A DNA stretch of 64,000 nt from Streptomyces maremycinicus (GTDB taxonomy: Bacteria; Actinomycetota; Actinomycetes; Streptomycetales; Streptomycetaceae), in contig NZ_BBYG01000009.1 of assembly GCF_001184025.1 (NCBI RefSeq), forward strand, positions 1 through 64,000, written 5' to 3'. Positions 42,108-50,563 of the stretch are shown here, one piece after another (within the stretch, counting starts at the first letter, position 1; each line of letters starts with the position of its first letter). Made by a program: the position numbers and the translations under genes. Below the pieces are notes generated by a model, which saw nothing but the letters and a program-made list of their open reading frames with translations, had not been told where the DNA came from and searched no databases.

Positions 42108-43412
42108 CTACGAGATGCGCACCGGGTTCACCACGTCCGCGATGAGGACCAGCACGGTGAAGCAGATGAAGATGCCCGCCACCACGTACGCCACCGGCAT
42201 CAGCTTCGCCACGTCGAACGGGCCCGGGTCCGGCCTGCGCAGGACCTTCGCCACGTTGCGGCGCAGGGACTCCCACAGGGCGCCCGCGATGTGACCGCCG
42301 TCAAGGGGCAGCAGCGGGAGCATGTTGAAGAGGAACAGGGAGAGGTTGAAGCCCGCGACCAGCATCACGGCCATGGCCAGCTGCTGCGAGGCCGGGATGT
42401 CCAGGGTGAAGATCTCGCCGCCCACGCGGGCCGCGCCGACCACGCCCATGGGCGAGTCGGGCTCGCGGGGCGCGCCGTCGAAGGCCGCGTTCCACAGGGC
42501 CGGGATCTTGCCGGGGAGGGCGGCGATGGAGTCGACGGCCTCACCCACCCGGTCGGTCATCCAGGACACGGAGTCGCCGAAGTCCTGCTTGACGACGCCG
42601 GTGGCCGCGCCGAAGCCGAGGAAGCCCGCCTTGATGTACTCGCCCTGGACGTAGGTCCCGTCGGAGTCCTTCTTGGCGACCTGGTTGGTGGCGATGGTCG
42701 CGTGCAGGGTCAGTTCCCTGCCGCCCCGCTCGACGACGACGGCCACGTCCTTGCCGGCGCTGACCCGGATCAGGTCGGAGAGCGTGTCCCAGTCGTCGGT
42801 CCGCTGACCGGCGAAGGAGACGATCTTGTCGCCCGGCTTCATGCCGGCGGCCGCGGCCGGGGAGGCCGGGTCGGTCGACTTGCACTCGTCGCGGTTCTGG
42901 CTCTGCGCGATGACGCAGGGCGAGACCGAGCTGACGGTGGTCGTCTGCTGCTGGACGCCGAAGCCCATCAGGACGGTGAGGAACAGGCCCACCGCGAGCA
43001 CCAGGTTCATGAAGGGGCCCGCGAACATCACGATGACCCGTTTCCACGGCTTGCGCGTGTAGAACATGCGCGTCTCGTCGCCCGGCTGGAGCTCCTCGTA
43101 CGCGGCCGAGCGGGCGTCCTCGATCATGCCGCGCCACGGTGAGGTGGAGCGGGCGGTGACCCGGCCGTCGTCGCCCGGCGGGAACATGCCGATCATGCGG
43201 ATGTAGCCGCCGAAGGGGATGGCCTTGACGCCGTACTCGGTCTCGCCCTTCTTGCGGGAGAAGATCGTCGGACCGAAGCCGACCATGTACTGCGGCACCC
43301 GGATGCCGAAGAGCTTGGCCGTGGACAGGTGCCCCAGCTCGTGCCAGGCGATCGAGATCAGCAGGCCGACGGCGAAGACGACTATGCCGAGGATCATCAT
43401 CAGGGCTGTCAT
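42108..43412 (-). CDS. RIP metalloprotease (site-2 protease, RseP-like)
   Basis: Intramembrane zinc protease, 434 residues. HELGH lies in the first membrane helix ([20 protein letters not shown]). A PDZ domain covers about 180-280 ([16 protein letters not shown]). The second catalytic site is [13 protein letters not shown] in a late helix. ATG at 43412 overlaps the dxr stop (ATGA). Homologues cut membrane anti-sigma factors or remnant signal peptides; the target here is unknown. Confidence 0.94.
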   Translation of the reverse strand: MTALMMILGIVVFAVGLLISIAWHELGHLSTAKLFGIRVPQYMVGFGPTIFSRKKGETEYGVKAIPFGGYIRMIGMFPPGDDGRVTARSTSPWRGMIEDARSAAYEELQPGDETRMFYTRKPWKRVIVMFAGPFMNLVLAVGLFLTVLMGFGVQQQTTTVSSVSPCVIAQSQNRDECKSTDPASPAAAAGMKPGDKIVSFAGQRTDDWDTLSDLIRVSAGKDVAVVVERGGRELTLHATIATNQVAKKDSDGTYVQGEYIKAGFLGFGAATGVVKQDFGDSVSWMTDRVGEAVDSIAALPGKIPALWNAAFDGAPREPDSPMGVVGAARVGGEIFTLDIPASQQLAMAVMLVAGFNLSLFLFNMLPLLPLDGGHIAGALWESLRRNVAKVLRRPDPGPFDVAKLMPVAYVVAGIFICFTVLVLIADVVNPVRIS

Positions 43413-44662
43413 GCACGCGCCTCCGCGGTAGCCGTCAGTTCCTGGGACCGGGCCCGTGCCCAGGTCTCCGCTTCGAGGACGTCCGACACGGTGAGTGAAG
43501 TTCCCGTCGCCGGCGTGCCGTGCTCGCGCACGACCCGGGTGACGGTCTCCATGATCCCGTTGAACGGCAGCGCGCCCTTGCGGAACGCCTCCACACACTC
43601 CTCGTTGGCGGCATTGAACACCGCCGGGGCCGTGCCCGCGAGCTCGCCCACGTGGCGGGCGAGGTTCACCGAGGGGAAGGCCTCGTTGTCGAGCGGGAAG
43701 AACTCCCACGTCGACGCCGTGCTCCAGTCGAAGGCGGGGGCCGCGTCGGGGACACGCCGGGGCCAGCCCAGACCTACGGCGATCGGCCCACCCATGTCGG
43801 GGGGCGTCGCCTGGGCCAGCGTCGATCCGTCCGTGAACTCCACCATCGAGTGGACATACGACTGGGGATGCACGACGACCTCAATGCGGTCGAAGGGAAT
43901 GTCGTAGAGCAGGTGCGCCTCGATGACTTCCAGGCCCTTGTTGACCAGGGTGGCGGAGTTGATCGTGATCACCGGGCCCATGGACCAGGTGGGGTGGGCG
44001 AGCGCCTCCTCGACCGTCACGTTCGCCAGCTGCTGCTTCGTACGGCCCCGGAACGGGCCGCCGGAGGCGGTGACGACGAGCTTGCGGACGTCCGCGCGGG
44101 TGCCCGCGGCGAGGGCCTGGAAGAGGGCCGCGTGTTCGGAGTCCACCGGGATGATCTGGCCGGGCTGGGCGAGCGCCTTGACCAGCGGGCCGCCGACGAT
44201 GAGCGACTCCTTGTTGGCGAGCGCGAGGGTGCGGCCCGCCTTCAGGGCGGCGAGGGTGGGCGCGAGACCGATGGAGCCCGTGATGCCGTTGAGGACGGTG
44301 TGGCAGTCGGAGGCGGCCAGCTGGGTGGCGGCCTCCCGGCCGGCCAGGATCTCGGGGAGCGGCTCCCCGGTGCCGTACTCGGCGGCGAGGGCCTCGCGCA
44401 GGGCCGGCACCACGTCCTCGCGGGCGACCGCGACGGTCCGCACCCGCAGCCTGCGGGCCTGCTCGGCGAGGAGGGCGACCCGGCCGCCGTTGGCGGACAG
44501 GCCGGTCACCCGGAAGCGGTCCGGGTTGCGCAGCACGAGGTCGATGGCCTGGGTGCCGATCGATCCGGTGGAGCCGAGGATCACCACGTCCTTCGGGCCG
44601 TCGCCCGCGACCGGGTCGTAGACGAGGTGCGGGTCGGCGAGGGGGGCTGGACTGTCGCTCAT
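43409..44662 (-). CDS. dxr: 1-deoxy-D-xylulose 5-phosphate reductoisomerase
   Basis: NADPH-dependent second step of the MEP pathway, 417 residues. The nucleotide-binding motif is [31 protein letters not shown] and [11 protein letters not shown] carry catalytic residues (Lys, Asp, Glu). ASGGPFRG and [23 protein letters not shown] complete the active site. ATG at 44662 is chosen by family length; a run of G precedes it directly. It is coupled to the downstream site-2 protease and diverges from the ubiquitin-like cassette. Confidence 0.96.
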   Translation of the reverse strand: MSDSPAPLADPHLVYDPVAGDGPKDVVILGSTGSIGTQAIDLVLRNPDRFRVTGLSANGGRVALLAEQARRLRVRTVAVAREDVVPALREALAAEYGTGEPLPEILAGREAATQLAASDCHTVLNGITGSIGLAPTLAALKAGRTLALANKESLIVGGPLVKALAQPGQIIPVDSEHAALFQALAAGTRADVRKLVVTASGGPFRGRTKQQLANVTVEEALAHPTWSMGPVITINSATLVNKGLEVIEAHLLYDIPFDRIEVVVHPQSYVHSMVEFTDGSTLAQATPPDMGGPIAVGLGWPRRVPDAAPAFDWSTASTWEFFPLDNEAFPSVNLARHVGELAGTAPAVFNAANEECVEAFRKGALPFNGIMETVTRVVREHGTPATGTSLTVSDVLEAETWARARSQELTATAEARA

Positions 44663-44906
44663 CCCCCCATTGTTGCCGCAACGGGTGCGCGGCAGGACCG
44701 GGGTGTCCCCCGGGAGGGTCCACCGGTCGCGTACGCCCCGTCCCGCATGGCCGAACCTGGTCGGTGACGCGTCTCTCATATCGTCCGCTGTACTTATTTT
44801 TTCGTGCTGTTTCCCGTAAGGACCGTTTCGCCTATTTCGTTGGCAGTTCACCTCTACGTGCCGCTAGCTTTCGGCGCAGGATCCGCGGATCGATCGGGGG
44901 GTTTGG
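44663..44906. promoter_or_regulatory. divergent region dxr / conjugation cassette
   Basis: About 240 bp with no gene. It contains an AT-rich island near 44.78-44.80 kb (ACTTATTTTTTCGTG), rare in this genome. TTGGCA at 44840 with TAGCTT about 19 bp later could be a weak promoter for the cassette. Confidence 0.4.
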
Positions 44907-45086
44907 ATGACGAGCCGCGCAGAGGCGGAGCAACTGCTGTCCTCGCTGGGTGACAACGACCTCGTGGAGGTCGGTGAGGACGGCAACATCTACGCCGTCG
45001 GGAAGTCGCCCGCCGGGTTCGTCAACAAGCCGATCGTCGGCATCGCCGACCAGAAGGGGGAGTACTCCCCCACGGGCCGGTCCTGA
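44907..45086 (+). CDS. 59-residue protein, candidate modifier of the conjugation cassette
   Basis: A small protein heading the E2-E1-JAB cassette. Residues 1-15 look helical (MTSRAEAEQLLSSLG). The rest alternates beta-like strands and turns (DLVEVGEDGNIYAVG, FVNKPIVGIADQKGEY). It ends in SPTGRS, so loss of two residues would expose Gly57. The ATG has GGGGGG 5 nt upstream and the gene is followed 1 bp later by the E2-like start. By position it matches the modifier gene of Bil/Bub-type systems, but it is shorter than ubiquitin (76) and I see no clear beta-grasp signature. It could instead be a substrate or regulator. Confidence 0.7.
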   Translation: MTSRAEAEQLLSSLGDNDLVEVGEDGNIYAVGKSPAGFVNKPIVGIADQKGEYSPTGRS

Positions 45087-45087
45087 C

Positions 45088-45528
45088 GTGCCGGGCGGGG
45101 CGGGGGACATCAAGGTGACCCGCAGTCTGGTGATCGGGGCCGATCCGGTGGGCGGCCGGCTGGCCGAGGAGAGACGCATCCTGGCGCTGCACTTCCCGGA
45201 GTTCGTCCTGGACGCGACGACACCGCGCGCGGGCACGTGGGCGGTCGCCAGGGGCCCGCTGCGGACGTTCGCCGGGACCCGGTACGACATCTGGATCGAT
45301 CTGCCCGACGGCTACCCGCACAGCCTTCCCCAGGTCTGGCCGCACGGCTGGACGCCGGTGAAGAACCCGCACATGTACGCCGACGGCACGATCTGTGTGA
45401 TGCGTCGCAGGCAGTGGTCCTCCTTCTTCTCCGCGGCGGCCGTGGTCGCGAAGGCGGCGATCTGGCTCAACAAGTACGAGATCTGGGTCGACAGGCAGGT
45501 ATGGCCGGGCCCGCAGCAGCCCCATTAG
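45088..45528 (+). CDS. E2-like ubiquitin-conjugating protein
   Basis: A 146-residue protein with the order of E2 marks. DLPDGYPHSLPQVWP (71-85) matches the E2 YPxxxP region. NPHMYADGTICVM (93-105) matches the HPN...G.ICL active-site block, with Cys103 as the likely thioester cysteine. The C-terminal helix block AAIWLNKYEIWVDRQVWPG resembles the tails of prokaryotic E2 families found with E1 and JAB genes. GTG at 45088 starts 1 bp after the small gene's stop. It would accept an activated modifier from the next gene's product and pass it to a target. Confidence 0.88.
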   Translation: MPGGAGDIKVTRSLVIGADPVGGRLAEERRILALHFPEFVLDATTPRAGTWAVARGPLRTFAGTRYDIWIDLPDGYPHSLPQVWPHGWTPVKNPHMYADGTICVMRRRQWSSFFSAAAVVAKAAIWLNKYEIWVDRQVWPGPQQPH

Positions 45529-45561
45529 CAGGGGCCACCGGGCATCCGAGGAGGTCCTGGT

Positions 45562-46419
45562 ATGACCGCTGACGCGGTGCTCGACACGTCCCGCATCGAC
45601 TATCTCCTCGACACCTCCGCACTGGGCCGGGCCAGGATCGTGCTGGCCGGCCTGGGGAGCGGAGGCACCGTGGTCATGGAGCGCCTGGCCATGTGCGGCA
45701 TCCGCGACTGGGCGCTGTTCGACCCCGACGTGCTCCAGCCGGAGAACCTGGTCAAGCACCCGGCGCGGCGCAGCGACCTCGGGCGGCGCAAGACCGACAT
45801 CGCCGCCGAATGGCTCCTGGACCGCAACCCGGCGAGCAGGGTCGACGCCTTCGCGCACGATGTCACCCGGTCCCCCGAGATCGAGCGGGCGATCGCCGGG
45901 GCGACCCTGGTGGTGTGCGCGGTCGACGACGCGGTGGCCCGCAACTACGTCAACGAGCTGTGTGTACGCGCCCGCGTCCCGTGTGTCTTCGGCATGGTGT
46001 TCCGCACCGGACTGGGCGGCGAGGTCTACGCCTACCTTCCGGGCGAGACCGGCTGCCACGACTGCAAGCTGAAGTTCTGCATGGACCGGGGCCTGGACCT
46101 CGACGACTGGCTGGAACTCACCGACGAGGAACAGCAGCGGATCTACGGCCTGGGCGAGACCGACTTCGCGGCTTCCGGGCTGGCCGCCGACATCTCCATC
46201 ATCGCCTCGTACCACGCCCACTACGTGCTCTCGCTGCTCGGCGGGCGCCACTCGCGGTATCTGCTCCAGCCGAGCTTCAACTGGCTGACCGTCGGCATCC
46301 GCAGGGCCGAGGGGCTGTTCGGCAACGCGTACGACAACACGCGCATCCTGCTCCGGCCGCTCACCGGGTGCCATCTCGCCTGTGGACCGGCCACCGAGCC
46401 CGACACGGGCAGCGAGTGA
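45562..46419 (+). CDS. E1/ThiF-like adenylyltransferase
   Basis: A 285-residue protein of the ThiF/MoeB/E1 superfamily. The nucleotide loop is GLGSGG (30-35). ALFDPDVLQPENLVKH (51-66) is the DxD...NL segment. DLGRRKTD carries the conserved lysine, and CAVDDAVARNYVNELC is the second Asp region. CHDC at 165-168 and Cys270/Cys274 are candidate zinc ligands, one of which could be the thioester cysteine. No ubiquitin-fold domain is appended. ATG at 45562 has GAGGAGG 7 nt upstream. It lies between the E2-like and JAB genes, and its stop (46419) is 11 bp from the JAB ATG. Confidence 0.9.
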   Translation: MTADAVLDTSRIDYLLDTSALGRARIVLAGLGSGGTVVMERLAMCGIRDWALFDPDVLQPENLVKHPARRSDLGRRKTDIAAEWLLDRNPASRVDAFAHDVTRSPEIERAIAGATLVVCAVDDAVARNYVNELCVRARVPCVFGMVFRTGLGGEVYAYLPGETGCHDCKLKFCMDRGLDLDDWLELTDEEQQRIYGLGETDFAASGLAADISIIASYHAHYVLSLLGGRHSRYLLQPSFNWLTVGIRRAEGLFGNAYDNTRILLRPLTGCHLACGPATEPDTGSE

Positions 46420-46430
46420 GGACGGTGGAG

Positions 46431-47456
46431 ATGTTCGGAACAGCCCGGAAGAAATGCCCCGCCACGCTACGGGTCTTCGTCGGGCCCGGGGTGACGCGTC
46501 GCTTCACACAGGAGATCCTCGGCAACCCGGAGGTGGAGGTGGGCGGCAAGTACGTCGGCTTCATCCGGGGCACCAAGCGCGCGGAGCGGCTGGACGAGCG
46601 CCAGGAGGCGATGGAACGGCTGGAACTGCACGTGGTGGACTACATCGACGACGGGCCGCGGGCGGACCGCACCGCCACGTTCCACCGCGGCGACACCGAG
46701 TTCCAGATCCAGGAGTTCCGGCGGCTGGAGAAGCGGTACCCCGAGATCGAGCATCTGGGCAGCTGGCACAGTCACCATCCCAACCAGCTGCGCAGCCTGA
46801 GTCCCGGGGACATCGAGGGATACCGGGAGACGGTGAACGCGCAGGGGCACAACCACGACTTCTTCTTCGCCAGCCTGGGCACGGACAGCCGTGGATTCGC
46901 GTCGGCCCGGCACTTCCTCTTCGTCCGGGGCGACAAGCACTACTACGAGCTGGCGCCGGAGAACCTGATCGTCGCCGACGGGCCGCCGGCCCCGACCGGC
47001 CCGGCGGGCGGCGCGGGCGGGACCCTCGCGGTCCCCGGTCCGGCGGCGCAGGGGAACGCGCCGCTGTCGGTCCCGGGCTGGACCGACTCGCCGCAGGGCC
47101 AGGAGCGGCTGGCCCGTGACCGGGACCTGATAGCGAAGTACGGGGGGCTGCGCCATGTCGTCCGCTCCGACCGGATCGCGGTGACCGGCCAGGTGGTCTG
47201 GGCCGGCCGGGTCCCGGTGACCCTGCACGTGCTGTACCCGACCTCGACGCACACCACCGACGGACTGCTGAAGGTGACCGTCGCCGGGGGCCAGACCCTC
47301 GAGGTCAGTCTCACCGGCGACCGGTCGGGTGATCTCGCCTTCGCGCTCGAGGCGGTGGAGTCCATCGCCCGGTGCGCGGCCGACCTCCACCACCGGGCGC
47401 AGCACCGGCGCGCCGGGCCGCCCGCCCGGGGCGGGCAGAACGGACCGCGGCCATGA
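46431..47456 (+). CDS. JAB/JAMM isopeptidase-like protein with C-terminal extension
   Basis: A 341-residue protein. The JAMM domain (residues about 10-185) has Glu36 (EVGGKYVG) and the metal motif H113-S-H115...S124-x2-D127 (SWHSHHPNQLRSLSPGD). In related bacterial systems such enzymes trim or remove the ubiquitin-like modifier. A Gly/Pro-rich linker leads to an extra domain (about 205-330). It starts LIAKYGGLRHVVRSDRIAV and contains VTLHVLYPTSTHTTDGLLKV, which vaguely recalls an RWD/E2-like fold. ATG at 46431 has GAGG 9 nt upstream; GTG at 46416 overlapping the E1 stop is an alternative. The stop overlaps the next start (ATGA). Confidence 0.88.
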   Translation: MFGTARKKCPATLRVFVGPGVTRRFTQEILGNPEVEVGGKYVGFIRGTKRAERLDERQEAMERLELHVVDYIDDGPRADRTATFHRGDTEFQIQEFRRLEKRYPEIEHLGSWHSHHPNQLRSLSPGDIEGYRETVNAQGHNHDFFFASLGTDSRGFASARHFLFVRGDKHYYELAPENLIVADGPPAPTGPAGGAGGTLAVPGPAAQGNAPLSVPGWTDSPQGQERLARDRDLIAKYGGLRHVVRSDRIAVTGQVVWAGRVPVTLHVLYPTSTHTTDGLLKVTVAGGQTLEVSLTGDRSGDLAFALEAVESIARCAADLHHRAQHRRAGPPARGGQNGPRP

Positions 47457-48175
47457 GCGCGACCACGAACCGGCGCACGATCGCCCTGACCCATCGCGAA
47501 CCCCCCGGCTTCCTGGGCGAGTCGGTGGGTGCGGCGCTCGGTGAGCTCCAGCACCGCCAGTCCGCCTGGCTGGTCTCGCGCAGCATCTCCGCGCCCCCGT
47601 TCACCCGTCGGTTGCTCGCGCGGGAGCCGTGCTTCGACACCCTGGCGCCGACGCAGCTGAGCGCGGCCTCACAGGCGCTGACCTTCCGGCTCGGTCATGT
47701 GCAGCGCTGGCGGCTGCTGTGGGTGGTGTCCGCCGACGGGCCCGGCCAGTTCACCGACGAGCGCACGGTCCGGGTCGGCGTCACCGAGGAGACCGCCCGC
47801 GAACTCGCGACCACCATCGGTCTCGAGGCGAAGCTGGACATCCCGTTCCTCGCCGCGCAGGCCAGCGCGCAGTGGTCGCGGCTCACCAGGTCGACCATCT
47901 CGGTGAACACGGAGTCCGAGTTCACCCGGACGCTGTCGTACGACGTTCCCGAGGGCGGCCTGGACATCGCGTTGTGGCAGCTGGAGTCGCAGCTCCTCAG
48001 GCGGCTCGAGCTGCGGGCCGGTGCCGCCCTGCCGCCGGATCCGATGCCGCGCTGGGTCGAACTGGCGGTGACCACCCGGGCCAGGAGCCGGGTGATCACC
48101 GTTCCCACCAATGTGGTCCGGGTGCTGACCAGGAGGGCACCGGGAGGCGGGGACGGTGCCGCCGCCGGGGCGTGA
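47453..48175 (+). CDS. unrecognised fifth gene of the conjugation cassette
   Basis: A 240-residue protein. Not recognised. It is coupled to the JAB gene by an ATGA overlap and shares its terminator, so it very likely belongs to the system. Residues 40-75 are basic (SRSISAPPFTRRLLAREP). The middle (105-180) looks beta-rich, with alternating Ser/Thr (SRLTRSTISVNTESEFTRTL). The end is LTRRAPGGGDGAAAGA. No signal peptide or membrane helix is seen. It could be an effector, a dedicated target or an adaptor; the sequence does not decide. Confidence 0.75.
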   Translation: MSATTNRRTIALTHREPPGFLGESVGAALGELQHRQSAWLVSRSISAPPFTRRLLAREPCFDTLAPTQLSAASQALTFRLGHVQRWRLLWVVSADGPGQFTDERTVRVGVTEETARELATTIGLEAKLDIPFLAAQASAQWSRLTRSTISVNTESEFTRTLSYDVPEGGLDIALWQLESQLLRRLELRAGAALPPDPMPRWVELAVTTRARSRVITVPTNVVRVLTRRAPGGGDGAAAGA

Positions 48176-48206
48176 GTCCGCGCACCTCGGCGGACTCACG
48201 CCCCGG
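48165..48206. terminator. bidirectional terminator ending the cassette
   Basis: A perfect 17-bp inverted repeat (48165-48181 with 48190-48206, 8-nt loop). It includes the stop codon of the last cassette gene and faces the convergent acyl-CoA dehydrogenase gene. Confidence 0.9.
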
Positions 48207-48213
48207 CGCCCGC

Positions 48214-50148
48214 TCAGCGGACGGGACGGTGGACGTTCGCCCGCGCGCTGGGTCCCGGTGTGGTGTCGGCGATCCAGGGGCCGTCCCCGGACGGGTCCAC
48301 GATGCCGTGCTCCAGCCACTCGTAGGTGCCGGCCATGACGCCCTTGACGACCTTGCCGTCCACGTCGTCGGTGTTGCTCCACAGCCGGCCGAAGAGCTCG
48401 TCGACGCGGATCCGGGACTGGCGGCAGAAGGCGTCGGCGAGCTGGTAGGCCTCCCGGCCGTTCTCGCCGCGCGAGCGCAGCAGTTCGGCGCGCACACAGG
48501 CCGCGCTCATCGCGAACAGTTCGGCGCCGATGTCGACGATCCGGCCGAGGAAGGCCTGTTTGGTCTCCATCCGGCCCTGCCAGCGGGACATGGCGTAGAA
48601 CGTGGAGCGGGCCAGCTTGCGGGAGTGCCGCTCGACGTGCCGCAGGTGCGGGGAGAGGTCGACACCGTGCTTGAACTCGGCGTAGGAGTTCGGAAGTTGG
48701 CCCGGCCCCGCGACCAGTTTCGGCAGCCACTTGGCGTAGAAGACGCCCGCGTTGGCGCCCGCCTTCGCCTTGTCCTGGAGGGACTTGTCCGGGTCGATCA
48801 GGTCGCCGGCGACCGAGAGATGGGCGTCGACCGCCTCGCGGGCGATGAGGAGGTGCATGATCTCCGTAGAGCCCTCGAAGATGCGGTTGATCCGCAGGTC
48901 GCGCAGGACCTGCTCGGCGGGGACGGCCTTCTCGCCCCGGGCGGCCAGCGAGGCGGCCGTCTCGAAGCCGCGGCCACCGCGGATCTGGACCAGCTCGTCG
49001 GCCATGCGCCAGCCCAGCTCGGAGGCGATGAGCTTGGCCAGCGCGCCCTCGATCCGGATGTCGTTGCGGTCCTCGTCCGCCATCTGGGAGGAGAGGTCGA
49101 GCACCGCCTCCAGGGCGAAGGTGGTCGCCGCGATGAAGCTGATCTTCGCGCCGACGGCCTCGTGGCGGGCGATCGGCCTGCCCCACTGCTCGCGGGCCGC
49201 GGACCACTCGCGGGCGATCTTCAACGACCACTTGCCCGCCGCCACGCAGGACGCGGGCAGCGAGAGCCGTCCCGTGTTGAGCGTGGTCAGGGCGATCTTC
49301 AGACCGACGCCCTCGGGGCCGATACGGTTCGCGGCCGGGACCCGCACCTGGTGGAAACGGGTCACGCCGTTCTCGATGCCGCGCAGGCCCATGAAGGCGT
49401 TGCGGTTCTCGACGGTGATGCCGGGCGAGTCGGCCTCCACGACGAAGGCGGTGATGCCGCCCCGGTGGCCCTCGCTCTTCGGGACCCGGGCCATCACGAC
49501 CAGCAGGTCGGCGACCACGCCGTTGGTGGTCCAGAGCTTGACCCCGTCGAGGATGTAGTCGTCCCCGTCCGGGATCGCGCTCGTCGCGAGCCGCGCCGGG
49601 TCGGAGCCGACGTCAGGCTCGGTGAGGAGGAAGGCGCTGATGTCGGTGCGGGCACAGCGCGGCAGGAACCGCTGCTTCTGCTCCGGGGTGCCGAACAGCT
49701 TCAGGGGCTGCGGCACGCCGATCGACTGGTGCGCCGAGAGCAGGACGCCGACCGCGGGGCTGGCGGAGCCCACCAGGGCCAGCGCCTTGTTGTAGTAGAC
49801 CTGGGTGAGACCGAGGCCGCCGTACTTGGGGTCGATCTTCATGCCGAGGGCCCCGAGCTCCTTGAGCCCGTTGATCACCTCGTCGGGGATGCGGGCCTCG
49901 CGCTCGATGAGAGCCGCGTCCACCTTCGTCTCGACGAAGGCCCGGAGCTTCGTCAGGAACTGCTCGCCGCGCCGGACGGCCTCGTCGGTGGGGAGCGGAT
50001 GGGGGTGGATCAGGTCCAGCCGGAAGCGGCCGAGGAAGAGCTCCTTGCCGAAGCTGGGTTTGCGCCAGTCCTGTTCCCGAGCGGCCTCGGCGACCTGACG
50101 GGCCTCACGCTCGGTGACAGTGGGTTTCTTGAGGGGTGGTGCGGACAT
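48214..50148 (-). CDS. acyl-CoA dehydrogenase family protein
   Basis: FAD-dependent dehydrogenase of 644 residues, longer than the usual 380-400, as in very-long-chain-type members with a C-terminal extension. FAD/substrate motifs are ISAFLLTEPDVGSDPARLA and LWTTNGVVADLLVV. The catalytic-glutamate segment is RIFEGSTEIMHLLIAR. The extra C-terminal 150-200 residues are helical. ATG at 50148 follows GAGG with 8 nt spacing. Substrate chain length cannot be told from sequence alone. Confidence 0.93.
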   Translation of the reverse strand: MSAPPLKKPTVTEREARQVAEAAREQDWRKPSFGKELFLGRFRLDLIHPHPLPTDEAVRRGEQFLTKLRAFVETKVDAALIEREARIPDEVINGLKELGALGMKIDPKYGGLGLTQVYYNKALALVGSASPAVGVLLSAHQSIGVPQPLKLFGTPEQKQRFLPRCARTDISAFLLTEPDVGSDPARLATSAIPDGDDYILDGVKLWTTNGVVADLLVVMARVPKSEGHRGGITAFVVEADSPGITVENRNAFMGLRGIENGVTRFHQVRVPAANRIGPEGVGLKIALTTLNTGRLSLPASCVAAGKWSLKIAREWSAAREQWGRPIARHEAVGAKISFIAATTFALEAVLDLSSQMADEDRNDIRIEGALAKLIASELGWRMADELVQIRGGRGFETAASLAARGEKAVPAEQVLRDLRINRIFEGSTEIMHLLIAREAVDAHLSVAGDLIDPDKSLQDKAKAGANAGVFYAKWLPKLVAGPGQLPNSYAEFKHGVDLSPHLRHVERHSRKLARSTFYAMSRWQGRMETKQAFLGRIVDIGAELFAMSAACVRAELLRSRGENGREAYQLADAFCRQSRIRVDELFGRLWSNTDDVDGKVVKGVMAGTYEWLEHGIVDPSGDGPWIADTTPGPSARANVHRPVR

Positions 50149-50442
50149 GAGGCTCACCTCGCCGCGAATCGGGATCTCGGGCCACATTGGTTACCGATGG
50201 GTGCTACTCGATCGTTGGTACCCGATCCGGGGCGAGGTGGCCACCCCACGCGCGTGCCTGCGGCCGCTGCCGGCCACGCACGCGGCGGCCCGGACGGCCC
50301 GTCGACCCAGAGGGCCCCGGCACCGGCTCCGCCGCCGGGGACCCGTCGGCGGACGGTGCGGAGCCTGCGCCGAACGAGTGGTGGTCGCGGGGGCCGGAAA
50401 AGCTTGCCGTACTCTTCTCCACCAATCCCCCACAACCCGCTA

Positions 50443-50456
50443 TCGAAGCGCTTCGA
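50443..50456. promoter_or_regulatory. LacI-type operator 1
   Basis: TCGAAGCGCTTCGA, a perfect 14-bp palindrome with the central CG typical of LacI-family sites, 108 bp upstream of the regulator start. Confidence 0.75.
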
Positions 50457-50531
50457 CAACCTATGGACACCCACTCCCGCTAGAGCTACTGTCGAACCAC
50501 CCTCACCCGCCCCTGTTCGCCCTGCGCACTG

Positions 50532-50545
50532 TCGAAGCGCTTCAC
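50532..50545. promoter_or_regulatory. LacI-type operator 2
   Basis: TCGAAGCGCTTCAC shares the 10-bp palindromic core GAAGCGCTTC with operator 1. It ends 18 bp before the start codon, over the likely transcription start or leader, which suits autorepression. Confidence 0.75.
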
Positions 50546-50563
50546 AAAAACTTGGAGAGCTGG

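Larger units (their letters stand above)
50149..50563. promoter_or_regulatory. divergent region acyl-CoA dehydrogenase / LacI regulator
   Basis: 415 bp without a gene. The right half is less GC-rich and carries two LacI-type palindromes 89 bp apart; the left half should hold the dehydrogenase promoter. Confidence 0.6.

Noticed and set aside
44832..45290. Minus-strand frame across the start of the conjugation cassette
   Set aside because: It opposes the E2-like gene, whose motifs are clear; no domain is recognisable in the minus frame.
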